This document shows, in pieces, positions 37,589 to 45,263 of a stretch of DNA of 64,000 nucleotides. The notes beneath the pieces were generated by a model. That model was given only the letters and a program-made list of their open reading frames with translations, was not told where the DNA came from and did no database searches. How positions within the stretch are numbered: the stretch's first letter is position 1; every line of letters starts with the position of its first letter. The stretch lies in assembly GCA_016213325.1 (NCBI GenBank), contig JACRAY010000030.1, positions 1 to 64,000 of the forward strand, in the 5' to 3' direction. The translations under genes and the position numbers were made by a program. The DNA comes from Burkholderiales bacterium. Its GTDB lineage: Bacteria; Pseudomonadota; Gammaproteobacteria; Burkholderiales; Burkholderiaceae_C.

Positions 37589-38758
37589 ATGGCCCTGCCC
37601 GACCGTACCGCCACGCAGCTCGAAAGCATCCGCCGCCAATGCGCCGCAGGTCAGCCCGAATGGGGTGATGCCGAGACGCACATTCCGGTAAGCGCCTATG
37701 TCGACGCTGTCGTGTGGCAGGCTGAGGTCGAAGGCCTGTTCCGCCGGCTTCCGCTCGTTGCCGCCCACTCGGGCGAAATCGCCCCCGGCCAGGTGCTGGC
37801 GCACGATGCATGCGGCGTGCCGCTGCTGCTTGCGCGGGACGACGCCGGCACGCTGCGCGCCTTCCTCAACGTGTGCCGCCATCGCGGCATGCGGCTGGTC
37901 GAGGCGTCCGGCGCGGCCGAGTCGCGTGCCAGCGTGACCTGCCCTTACCACGGCTGGACCTACAAGCTGTCGGGCGAGCTGCGCCACAGGTTGCACGCGG
38001 AAGCGTTCGATGCATGCCCGGCCGGCGAGCGGGACCTGGTCGCCCTGCCCTGCGAGGAGCGTCACGGGCTGGTGTGGGTCATCGCCCAGCCCGGCGCTGC
38101 CATCGACGTCGCCTCGTGGCTGGGCGGGCTGGACAAGGAATTCGCGTTCTGCGAGGTCGACCGGCTGCAGCCCTTTCGCACGGTGCATGCCGAGTACGAC
38201 GCCAACTGGAAGCTGGTCGTCGATGCCTTCCTGGAGCCGTACCACATCCGCGTGCTGCACCGGGACACCATCTACCCGTTCTTTGCCGACGGCATCACCG
38301 CGGCCGAACGTTTCGGGCCCCACATCGCCTCGCTGGTGGCGCGCCGCACGGCGCAGGAATGGGCCGCGGGCGACGCGGCACCGCCCGCCACTTTCGACGA
38401 ACTGCGGCTGTTGGCCACGCCCAGCCAGGTGATCTTCCCCAACACCATCACCATCTTCCACCCCGACTACCTGAGCCTGGTCTCGCTGTACCCGGTGGCG
38501 CCGCAGCGCCTGCGCTGGACGCACCGCATGCTCATCCCGCGCGACAAGGCGACGAGCGACTGGGCGCCGCACTGGGAAAAGACCTTCGAGCTGATCGAGC
38601 GCGGCGTGTTCCAGCGCGAGGACATCCGCTGCGCCATCGCGATCCAGCAGGGCTTTGCCAGCGGCGCTAACCGCTGGCTGACCGCGGGGCGCGTCGAGCA
38701 GGGGCTCGCGTGGTTCCACCGGAGCGTCGCGCAGCACGCGGGGCTGCCGGCACCTTGA
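37589..38758 (+). CDS. Rieske non-heme iron oxygenase, alpha-subunit family
   Basis: A 389-residue ring-hydroxylating oxygenase-like protein. The Rieske cluster ligands are Cys96/His98 (NVCRHRG) and Cys118/His121 (CPYHGW). The C-terminal catalytic domain has EPYHIRVLH, providing the two histidines of the mononuclear iron site. No reductase or beta subunit is adjacent, so it must borrow electron partners from elsewhere. The substrate is unknown; choline/carnitine-type and aromatic oxygenases share this layout. Its 3' end overlaps the convergent xth gene by 92 bases. Confidence 0.83.
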   Translation: MALPDRTATQLESIRRQCAAGQPEWGDAETHIPVSAYVDAVVWQAEVEGLFRRLPLVAAHSGEIAPGQVLAHDACGVPLLLARDDAGTLRAFLNVCRHRGMRLVEASGAAESRASVTCPYHGWTYKLSGELRHRLHAEAFDACPAGERDLVALPCEERHGLVWVIAQPGAAIDVASWLGGLDKEFAFCEVDRLQPFRTVHAEYDANWKLVVDAFLEPYHIRVLHRDTIYPFFADGITAAERFGPHIASLVARRTAQEWAAGDAAPPATFDELRLLATPSQVIFPNTITIFHPDYLSLVSLYPVAPQRLRWTHRMLIPRDKATSDWAPHWEKTFELIERGVFQREDIRCAIAIQQGFASGANRWLTAGRVEQGLAWFHRSVAQHAGLPAP

Positions 38759-39521
38759 GTTCCACCCAGGTGGGCGCATGGTCGCTCGCCTTGGGCAGCG
38801 CTCGCACCCAGGTATCGACACCCGCACCGACGAGCCACGGGGCCAGGTGCCGGTTCAGCAGCAGGTGGTCGATGCGCAGCCCCGCGTTGCGCTCCCAGTG
38901 CTTGCGGAAGTAGTCCCAGAAGGTGTAGACCGGCGCCTCGGGGTACAGGTGGCGGATGGCATCGGTCCAGCCCTGCGCCAGCAGGCGCTGCCAGCACGCA
39001 CGGCTTCCGGGCTGCAGCAGTGCGTCTTTCAGCCACGACCGCGGGTTGTAGATGTCCTGGTCGGTCGGCACCACGTTGAAGTCGCCGCACAGCACCACCG
39101 GGTGCGGCACATCGACCAGTGTCGCGGCATGCTCGATGAGCCTTTCGAACCACGCGAGCTTGTAGTCGAACTTGGGGCCGGGCTGCGGGTTGCCGTTGGG
39201 CAGGTAGAGGCAGGCGATCACCACGCCGTCGACCGCCGCCTCGATGTAGCGGCTATGGTCGTCCGAAGGGTCCCCCGGCAACTCGCGGCGGATTTCCACC
39301 GGCTTCATGCCGCGCGCCAGGATCGCCACGCCGTTCCACGAGCGCTGGCCGCGCCACAGGCCCGAGTAGCCGGCCTGCTCGATCTCGTGCGCGGGAAAGC
39401 CTTCGTCCAGCGCCTTCAGCTCCTGCAGGCAGGCGACGTCGGGCTGCTCCTTCGCCAGCCATTCCAGCAAGTGCGGCAGGCGGGACTTGATGCCGTTGAC
39501 GTTGAAAGTGGCGACTTTCAC
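38667..39521 (-). CDS. xth: exodeoxyribonuclease III
   Basis: A 284-residue EEP-fold nuclease. Starting from GTG 39519-39521 the protein opens MKVATFNVNGIKSRLPHLLE; the metal ligand falls at Glu34 (LQELK), exactly as in E. coli XthA. NPQPGPKFDYKLAW, GDFNVVPTDQDIYNP and SDHAPTWVEL complete the active site. It acts in base excision repair on abasic sites and 3' blocks. A 29-residue Arg/Ala/Pro-rich C-terminal tail beyond the normal end is encoded antisense to the Rieske oxygenase 3' end. Confidence 0.93.
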   Translation of the reverse strand: MKVATFNVNGIKSRLPHLLEWLAKEQPDVACLQELKALDEGFPAHEIEQAGYSGLWRGQRSWNGVAILARGMKPVEIRRELPGDPSDDHSRYIEAAVDGVVIACLYLPNGNPQPGPKFDYKLAWFERLIEHAATLVDVPHPVVLCGDFNVVPTDQDIYNPRSWLKDALLQPGSRACWQRLLAQGWTDAIRHLYPEAPVYTFWDYFRKHWERNAGLRIDHLLLNRHLAPWLVGAGVDTWVRALPKASDHAPTWVELKVPAAPRAARRSGGTTRAPARRAPRSASG

Positions 39522-39557
39522 TGGAACCGATCGTACCGCGGGTAGATCACACGAGGC

Positions 39558-39845
39558 ATGGCCCCGACTGCTGTGCTGCTCCTGCTTGTCCCGATTGCCG
39601 TGGGCGCTCAAACACCCATCGTCGTTCCGCCGCCGATCATCGCGCCGCCCGGGCCGCCGGCCGCCGCCATGACGCCGCGGCCGGTCGCGCCACCCGTCGT
39701 CGTCGACCGGCCCGCCACCGTCATCACCTGCGACGCCAATGGCTGCTGGGCCAGCGACGGTGTCCGCCTGAATCGCGTAGCCCCCCAGCTGCTGGCCCCC
39801 ACCGGCGCCTGCATCCCGCAGGCCGGGCAACCCCAGTGCCCCTGA
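39558..39845 (+). CDS. small exported proline-rich protein
   Basis: A 95-residue protein with a signal peptide (LLLLVPIAVGAQ), a proline-rich stretch (VVPPPIIAPPGPPAAAMTPRP) and a C-terminal part with three cysteines (ITCDANGCWASDGVRLNR...GACIPQ). Family unknown, probably periplasmic. It is divergent from xth with 36 bases between starts. Confidence 0.7.
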   Translation: MAPTAVLLLLVPIAVGAQTPIVVPPPIIAPPGPPAAAMTPRPVAPPVVVDRPATVITCDANGCWASDGVRLNRVAPQLLAPTGACIPQAGQPQCP

Positions 39846-39888
39846 CAAGTTACCATCGAGGGTTTCACCCCAACCAATCAGGAACCCC

Positions 39889-40062
39889 ATGGGTAACAAG
39901 ATCGTCACCGAAGCGGACCGCAAGCGCACCCCCGCTCCCAAGGCCAAGGAAGGCTTTGCCATCGCACGCCAGGGCGGCGGCCAGAAGGTCAGCCTGGAGC
40001 GCGGCGTTTCCACCCGCACCAAGAAGAACCCCGGCAAGCGCCCGCACAAGGGCGGCAGCTGA
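39889..40062 (+). CDS. small basic protein, 57 residues
   Basis: ATG at 39889 preceded by AGGA with six-base spacing; stop at 40060-40062. The product (MGNKIVTEADRKRTPAPKAK then a Gly/Lys-rich tail ending KKNPGKRPHKGGS) is strongly basic with no hydrophobic segment, suggesting a nucleic-acid or ribosome-associated protein. Its codon use is GC-rich at third positions like its neighbours, supporting that it is real. I do not recognise a family. Confidence 0.6.
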   Translation: MGNKIVTEADRKRTPAPKAKEGFAIARQGGGQKVSLERGVSTRTKKNPGKRPHKGGS

Positions 40063-40142
40063 ACATCCGGTAGCAGTTCTCATCGGGCACGGCGGCACCC
40101 GGCGCCGTGCGGCGGACTCCAACAGGCAACACAGGAGTCCGC

Positions 40143-40463
40143 ATGAGAGCCCTCAAACTGCTTCTTCTCGCGCCGGCCGCACTCGCGCTCGGCGGCTGCC
40201 TCAGCTATGGCGGCGGCGAGGTCGCGTACAGCAACCCGTACCAAACGACCTACCCGAGCTACCAGGCGGGCTACCCCACCTACCCGAGCTACCAGGCATA
40301 CCCCAGCTACCCGGCGTATTCGTCCGGCTACCCGGGCCAGACCTACTACAGCTATCCGCAGCAGCAGCCGCAGCCGCAGCAGTACTACCCCCGCTACGAC
40401 CGTGACGGCGACGGCGTTGCGAACAACGTCGACCGCTACCCGTACGACCCGCGCCGCTGGTAG
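40143..40463 (+). CDS. tyrosine-rich repeat lipoprotein
   Basis: A 106-residue lipoprotein (ALALGGCLS, lipidated Cys). The middle is made of YPSYQ/YPTYPSYQ-type repeats followed by a Gln/Pro run. The C-terminus has DRDGDGVANNVDRYPYD, a calcium-binding-like D-x-D-x-D loop. Start at 40143 is supported by AGGAG just upstream. It is likely surface-exposed on the outer membrane. Confidence 0.75.
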   Translation: MRALKLLLLAPAALALGGCLSYGGGEVAYSNPYQTTYPSYQAGYPTYPSYQAYPSYPAYSSGYPGQTYYSYPQQQPQPQQYYPRYDRDGDGVANNVDRYPYDPRRW

Positions 40464-40516
40464 GCATCTTCGCCGTCCTACACCGGCGGCACCAGCGCGG
40501 CCTTAGCTTCCCAGCG

Positions 40517-41203
40517 ATGGACTCTTCGATGGCCCGACGCGCTACTGCCTGCCTGCTCATTGCCTGTGCGTGCGCGCTGGCCGCGGGTTGCCGGGACCGC
40601 CATGAAGCCAGCAACACCGCCGTGCTCGGTGGTGCAGCGCCAGCCGCGCATCCGGCTGCTGCTCCTGCCTCGGTGCCCGCACCCACCGTCCCGCGCAACG
40701 CCACCCCGGAAGTGGCGATCACCGGCGAAGCGCAAGCCGTGGCCGTCTGGGAAGAAAACGGTGTCGTCATGGCGTCGCGCTACACGGGAGCAACGGGCTG
40801 GACGCCGCCCCAGGCCCTGGAGCGAATCGGGGGCGAGGCGAGCAACGCCAAGGTCGCGGCCAACGGCCGCGGTGTGGCCATGGCCATCTGGCGCCACAGC
40901 GTGGGGCGCATCGACAGCCTGCGCTTCAGCCGCTGGCAGCAGGCCACCGGCTGGTCGACACCTGATGTGATGCCCGGCGCCCTGCCGCGGCCCCGCCAGC
41001 CCGGCAAGACGGCGGGCGGCACGGTCGAGAAGGCCGCCCCCCGCATCGAAGTGGACGCGCAGGGCAACGCCCGCGCCGAATGGCCCAGCGGCTTTGCCGA
41101 CAACGAGATGCAGGTCAGCACCTTCGTGCGCGGCGAGGGCTGGGCGCGGCCGGTAGACGTGCCCTTGCCGCAGGCTACGCAGCAATCCGCTGCCTCGAAT
41201 TGA
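40517..41203 (+). CDS. hypothetical lipoprotein
   Basis: A 228-residue lipoprotein (CALAAGCRD). After an Ala/Pro-rich linker it has repeated strands (AVAVWEENGVVMASRYTGATGW, then AMAIWRHSVGRIDSLRFSRW and RAEWPSGFADNEMQVSTFV), each ending near a tryptophan, resembling blades of a beta-propeller found in exo-sialidase-like folds. Only about three blades are seen, so the fold is uncertain. ATG at 40529 is an alternative start. The 3' end overlaps the convergent LysR gene by 29 bases. Confidence 0.7.
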   Translation: MDSSMARRATACLLIACACALAAGCRDRHEASNTAVLGGAAPAAHPAAAPASVPAPTVPRNATPEVAITGEAQAVAVWEENGVVMASRYTGATGWTPPQALERIGGEASNAKVAANGRGVAMAIWRHSVGRIDSLRFSRWQQATGWSTPDVMPGALPRPRQPGKTAGGTVEKAAPRIEVDAQGNARAEWPSGFADNEMQVSTFVRGEGWARPVDVPLPQATQQSAASN

Positions 41204-42149
41204 CTGCGGCTTCCGCCAGCAGCCAGTCGAGGAAGTCCTGCGCATCGGGGTTGTGCGCCGCATGCGCGGCGGTCTGCACGAAGTAGCCCCGGCGCGACGC
41301 GGCACTGCCGCGGAAGGGGGCCACCAGCTTGCCCTGCTTCACCAGCCGTTCCAGCAGCGGCAGCCGCCCCAGCACCACGCCCTGCCCTTCGACGGCTGCG
41401 GCGACCGCTTCGGCGTATTGCGTGAACCGCAGCGTGCTGGCCGGCCGCACCGCCTCCACGCCCATGAGCTGCAGCCAGGGCTCCCAGTCCAGCGCCGGCA
41501 TCGACTCGCTGGGCAAGTCCACGGTCAGCAGCGTGTGGCGGGCGAGGTCGGCGGGCGACGCCAGCGGGGCCCGGGGGTCGCGCAACAGCTTGGGCGAACA
41601 CAGGGGCTGCACGTGCTCTTCGAACAGCAGCGGACCCTTGCCGGATGAGCTGGGGACGAGCCGTACCGCGATATCGATGTCGCTGCGGTCGAGGTCGACC
41701 ATCTCGAGCGTGGCGGAAACGCGCACGTCGACCTGCGCGTGCCCGGCCGTGAAGCGGGACAGGCGCGGGATCAGCCAGAAGGACGCAAACCCCGGCGTGC
41801 AGGTGATCGCCACCTGCCTCGAGCGCGCAGGAGCCCGCACGCGGGCGGCGGCATCGCGCAGCCGCTCCAGGCTGTCGTCCACCGCCCGTTGCATCACACG
41901 GCCCGCTTCCGTCAGTGCCAGCTTGCGGTGGCCGCGTTCGAACAGCTCGGCCCCCAGGCTGGCTTCGAGCTGCTGGATCTGGCGGCTCACGGCCGACTGG
42001 GTGAGAAAGAGCTCCTGGCCGGCGCGCGTGAAGCTCAAGTGGCGCGCCGCCGCCTCGAACGTCTGCAGCAGGTCCAGGCGCAGCTGCCGGGAGCGCGGCA
42101 GGGCCGGCGCCGGGGCGGCATTGGCATTCCGTGGATGCATGGATGACAT
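41175..42149 (-). CDS. LysR-family transcriptional regulator (GcvA-like)
   Basis: A 324-residue LysR protein. The helix-turn-helix is LSFTRAGQELFLTQSAVSRQI, with the usual coupling helix and an effector domain containing TCTPGFASFWLIPRLSRF and DRSDIDIAVRLV, typical of GcvA-type regulators. Start ATG 42147-42149; 42140 is an alternative. It is divergent from a DUF2917 gene, a conserved pairing in this family of bacteria, so that gene is its likely target. Confidence 0.85.
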   Translation of the reverse strand: MSSMHPRNANAAPAPALPRSRQLRLDLLQTFEAAARHLSFTRAGQELFLTQSAVSRQIQQLEASLGAELFERGHRKLALTEAGRVMQRAVDDSLERLRDAAARVRAPARSRQVAITCTPGFASFWLIPRLSRFTAGHAQVDVRVSATLEMVDLDRSDIDIAVRLVPSSSGKGPLLFEEHVQPLCSPKLLRDPRAPLASPADLARHTLLTVDLPSESMPALDWEPWLQLMGVEAVRPASTLRFTQYAEAVAAAVEGQGVVLGRLPLLERLVKQGKLVAPFRGSAASRRGYFVQTAAHAAHNPDAQDFLDWLLAEAAVNSRQRIAA

Positions 42150-42223
42150 GAGAAACCAGCGTTTGTTGTCTAGGGGATGGCTGACTATAGTCATTCCCAT
42201 CAGACATGCAAACGGAGAATGCC

Positions 42224-42556
42224 ATGCCCCAGGCCACCACCCGCCACATCCGCCTCGCGCCGCGCAGCCTGCTGTCCCTGCCGGACGCCGCAGGCACCGA
42301 AATCCGCAGCCTCGCAGGCACGCTGTGGGTCACGGTGGACGGCGACCCGCGCGACGTGGTGCTCGAACCGGGCGAGCAGTTCACCCCGAGCACACACGGC
42401 CGCGTGATCGTCTACGCCCTTGGCCCGGCGGCTGTGGAGCTGCGCGAACGCGCGGCCGAGCCTGCCCCTGCAGGAGGCTGGCGGCGCGCCTTGTCGGCCG
42501 CCGCGCTCATGCTGCGTCGGCCTTCTCCTACATGGAACTCGGCGGCACGCGGATAG
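42224..42556 (+). CDS. DUF2917 domain protein
   Basis: A 110-residue protein with the DUF2917 core (SLAGTLWVTVDGDPRDVVLEPGEQF). The ATG at 42224 has GGAG six bases upstream; an earlier in-frame ATG at 42206 does not. A TATAGT hexamer at 42185-42190 may be its -10, in the 74-base gap shared with the LysR gene. Function is unknown; the cupin-like strands suggest a small beta-barrel. Confidence 0.78.
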   Translation: MPQATTRHIRLAPRSLLSLPDAAGTEIRSLAGTLWVTVDGDPRDVVLEPGEQFTPSTHGRVIVYALGPAAVELRERAAEPAPAGGWRRALSAAALMLRRPSPTWNSAARG

Positions 42557-42610
42557 ATTCACATCCGATGTGCGTCGCGGATGGTCCCGGCGTGCCTTGC
42601 CGGAGGAGCC

Positions 42611-43006
42611 TTGGCCGTAGACGTGTTCCTGGTGGAGGACCAGCAGCAGATGAAGTCCGTGCTTCATGAGTTGCTGCAATCGGTGGGCGATTTCCACGTC
42701 GTGGGACATGCCACCACCGAAGCCGAGGCCCTGAACTGGCTGGACAACCACCGCGGCGAGTGGGAGCTCGCCATCATCGACCTGGTCCTCGAGCAAGGCA
42801 GCGGCATCAGCGTGATTGCCCGCGCGCGGCTGCGCGCCCCCCGTGGCAAGGTCGCCGTGCTCAGCAGTTTCGTGAGCCCCGGCATTCGCAAGCACTGCCT
42901 GAAGCTGGGGGCCGATGCGGCCTTCCAGAAGGACGCCGATCTCGACGAGTTCATGCGCTTCTGCTCGGCCATCCGGCCCGAGCCCGCGGAACAACGCAAC
43001 GCGTAG
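42611..43006 (+). CDS. stand-alone response-regulator receiver protein
   Basis: About 131 residues, a single CheY-like receiver without output domain. The acidic pair is in VFLVEDQQ, the phospho-acceptor aspartate in LAIIDLVLEQGSG, and the switch residues are in VLSSF and the lysine in FQKDADLD. I chose the TTG at 42611 because GGAGG is four bases upstream; an ATG ten codons earlier has no site. No cognate kinase is adjacent. Confidence 0.82.
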   Translation: MAVDVFLVEDQQQMKSVLHELLQSVGDFHVVGHATTEAEALNWLDNHRGEWELAIIDLVLEQGSGISVIARARLRAPRGKVAVLSSFVSPGIRKHCLKLGADAAFQKDADLDEFMRFCSAIRPEPAEQRNA

Positions 43007-43177
43007 GCGCGGGCGCCTTCACGGCAGTGGCACGGCGCCTATAGCCGGACAGGCGCCGTTCCGACAGCCCCGCTGGGCCACCCCGCCCAGAATCCCTCCC
43101 ACGTGCTCCCCAGCAGCCGCGCCCCGTTGCGCCGGATGCAGGAGCGGTTCAGCCAACATCTTGTTAGGGAGCAATTC

Positions 43178-43516
43178 ATGCGCAAGACACCTCTGATCCT
43201 CGCCGGCCTGTTCTCCATCGCCTCCATCGGGCTGGTGGGTTGCGACGTCGAGAAGACCGCCGACGGCAACGTCGACGTCCCGAAGTACGAAGTCACCAAG
43301 AAGGCCGAGGGCGACGTCACGCTGCCGAAGTACGACGTGACCGCGCCCGACGTGAAGGTCGGCACCAAGGAAGCCGAAGTGAACGTGCCCAAGATCACCA
43401 CCGAGAAGGAAACCCTGACGGTGCCCACCATCGGCGTGAAGACGGCCGAGGAGAAGAAGGCCGAGGAGCGCGGCGAATCGGTCGCGCAGAAGAAGGACGA
43501 GACGAAGAAGCAGTAA
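43178..43516 (+). CDS. repeat-containing small lipoprotein
   Basis: A 112-residue lipoprotein (IGLVGCDVE). The mature part has short alternating repeats (VDVPKYEVTKKAEGDVTLPKYDVTAPDVKVGTKEAEVNVPK) and a Lys/Glu-rich tail. The ATG before RKTPLILAG has AGGGAG upstream. A terminator lies 24 bases after the stop. Function unknown, likely envelope. Confidence 0.75.
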   Translation: MRKTPLILAGLFSIASIGLVGCDVEKTADGNVDVPKYEVTKKAEGDVTLPKYDVTAPDVKVGTKEAEVNVPKITTEKETLTVPTIGVKTAEEKKAEERGESVAQKKDETKKQ

Positions 43517-43540
43517 GCACTGCCCGCTCCGAGCGCGAAT

Positions 43541-43570
43541 GAACCGGCCCTCGCGGCCGGTTCTTCGTTT
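43541..43570 (+). terminator. rho-independent terminator
   Basis: GAACCGGCC (43541-43549) pairs with GGCCGGTTC (43555-43563) across a 5-base loop and is followed by TTCGTTT. It separates the lipoprotein gene from the transketolase operon. Confidence 0.75.
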
Positions 43571-43577
43571 GCGCAAT

Positions 43578-43583
43578 TAGAAT
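43578..43583 (+). promoter_or_regulatory. -10-like hexamer directly before the glycan operon
   Basis: TAGAAT (five of six -10 matches) ends seven bases before the ATG at 43591, and no ribosome site is present between them, suggesting a leaderless message for the seven-gene operon. The -35 region falls in the preceding terminator. Confidence 0.45.
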
Positions 43584-43590
43584 CGCCCGC

Positions 43591-44361
43591 ATGCTGACTG
43601 ACGGGGATACCGCGCGCGCGCGACAGCGCCTGCTGCGCATGCATTTCGAAAGCGGCGTCGGCCACATCGGCGGCAACCTGTCCGCCCTCGACGCGCTGCT
43701 CGTGGTGTTCCACGAGTTCCTGGGCGAGCACGACCGTTTCGTGCTGTCGAAGGGCCACTCGGCCGGTGCCCTTTACACCGCGCTGTGGAGCACGGGGCGG
43801 CTCACCGACGAGGACCTCGCCACCTTCCATCGCGACGGCACGCTGCTGGCAGGGCACCCGCCTGCCGCGGGCATAGCCGCCATCCCGTTTGCCACCGGCA
43901 GCCTCGGGCACGGGCTGTCGCTGGCGGCCGGCGTGGCCCTGGCCAACCAGCTGTGCGGCAGCGATGCGCGCACTTTCTGCATGACGTCCGACGGCGAATG
44001 GCAGGAAGGCTCCACCTGGGAAGCCCTGATCTTCGCCTGCCACCACCGGCTCGCGCAGCTCACCGTCCTGGTGGACCACAACGGCCTGCAGGGTTTCGGC
44101 TCGACGCACGACGTTGCATCGATGAACCCGCTGGCCGCCCGGCTGCGTGGGTTCGACGCGGATTTCCGCACGGCCGACGGCCACGACCTGGCTTCCATAC
44201 GCGCAGCGCTGGCGGGCGACTCCGGCCGCCCCCGCATCGTGCTGCTCGACACCGTGAAGGGCCACGGCGTGCCCTTCATGGAAAACCGCATGGAGTGGCA
44301 TTACCTGCCGCTCAACGAGGCGCAGTACCGCGAAGCTTGCGCGGGCATCGCGGCGGCATGA
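43591..44361 (+). CDS. transketolase N-terminal subunit
   Basis: A 256-residue protein equal to the thiamine-diphosphate-binding half of transketolase. The metal/ThDP motif is SDGEWQEG (Asp134) with the second ligand Asn164 in VDHNGLQ; His residues in VLSKGHSAGALY and GSLGHGLS fit substrate and cofactor contacts. With the next gene it should transfer a two-carbon ketol unit. First gene of the operon, overlapping the C subunit by ATGA. Split transketolases also occur in general metabolism; the context here suggests sugar building for a surface glycan. Confidence 0.88.
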   Translation: MLTDGDTARARQRLLRMHFESGVGHIGGNLSALDALLVVFHEFLGEHDRFVLSKGHSAGALYTALWSTGRLTDEDLATFHRDGTLLAGHPPAAGIAAIPFATGSLGHGLSLAAGVALANQLCGSDARTFCMTSDGEWQEGSTWEALIFACHHRLAQLTVLVDHNGLQGFGSTHDVASMNPLAARLRGFDADFRTADGHDLASIRAALAGDSGRPRIVLLDTVKGHGVPFMENRMEWHYLPLNEAQYREACAGIAAA

Positions 44362-45263
44362 GAAAGCAGCTGTGCGATGCGCTGGTGGCGCGAGCGCCAC
44401 GGCCCGGCCTGGTCTTCCTGACCGGTGACCTCGGTTTCATGGCGCTGGAAGAACTGCGAACGGCCCTCGGCCCTCGCTTCATCAACGCGGGCGTGGCCGA
44501 GCAGAACATGGTGTCGGTGGCCGCCGGGCTGGCGCGGCAGGGCATGGAGGCTTGGGTCTACAGCATCGCCCCCTTTTGTTATGCGCGGCCCTTCGAGCAG
44601 ATCCGCAACGACGTCGCCTTCCACAACCTGCCGGTCAAGCTGGTCGGCAACGGCGGCGGCTACGGCTACGGCGTGATGGGGCCGACCCACCACGCCATCG
44701 AGGACTACGGCGTGCTGCTCACGCTGCCCAACATGGGTGTCTTCGTGCCCGTGTTCGACCAGGACATCGCGGCCGTGATCGACCGTGCGGGCGCGGCGCC
44801 GCATCCGGTGTACCTGCGCCTGGGACGCGGCGAGGCGCCGAAAGGCCATGAAGTGCCGGCGTATGCGCCGTGGCGCCAGCTCACCGCGGGCGGCGGGCCG
44901 GTGGTGATCGCGGTGGGGCCGCTGGCCGGCACGTACATCGAATCGTTTGCGGCGCTGCCCACCGGCCGGCGGCCCAATCTCTGGGCGGTGGCCGAGCTGC
45001 CGCTGCAGCGCAACCCGATGCCCGCAGAGCTGGTTTCGCAGCTTGCCGCATGCAGCAGCCTGCACGTCGCCGAGGAACACGTGGCGCGCGGCAGCTTCGG
45101 CAGTGAACTGGCGCTGCACCTGCTGGCTGAGGGGACAGCCCCGCCGCGCTTGGTGCACCACCACGCCCGCGCCCATGTCTACGAGCGCTACGGTTCGCAG
45201 GCGTGGCTGCGCCGGCAGTCGGCGCTCGACGCAGCCGCGGTGCTGCAGGCGGTGGCTTCCTGA
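44358..45263 (+). CDS. transketolase C-terminal subunit
   Basis: A 301-residue partner carrying the pyrimidine-binding domain (residues 1-165), with the ThDP-activating glutamate at Glu48 in GVAEQNMVSVAAGLA, and the C-terminal transketolase domain. Both halves of the active site are thus intact. Its start and stop each overlap the neighbouring genes (ATGA and TGATG). A 1-deoxyxylulose-type or other ketol-transfer activity cannot be excluded. Confidence 0.88.
   Translation: MRKQLCDALVARAPRPGLVFLTGDLGFMALEELRTALGPRFINAGVAEQNMVSVAAGLARQGMEAWVYSIAPFCYARPFEQIRNDVAFHNLPVKLVGNGGGYGYGVMGPTHHAIEDYGVLLTLPNMGVFVPVFDQDIAAVIDRAGAAPHPVYLRLGRGEAPKGHEVPAYAPWRQLTAGGGPVVIAVGPLAGTYIESFAALPTGRRPNLWAVAELPLQRNPMPAELVSQLAACSSLHVAEEHVARGSFGSELALHLLAEGTAPPRLVHHHARAHVYERYGSQAWLRRQSALDAAAVLQAVAS

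Noticed and set aside
43007..43177. A small gene between the receiver protein and the repeat lipoprotein
   Set aside because: No frame with a ribosome site and sensible composition; the stretch appears to be non-coding leader.
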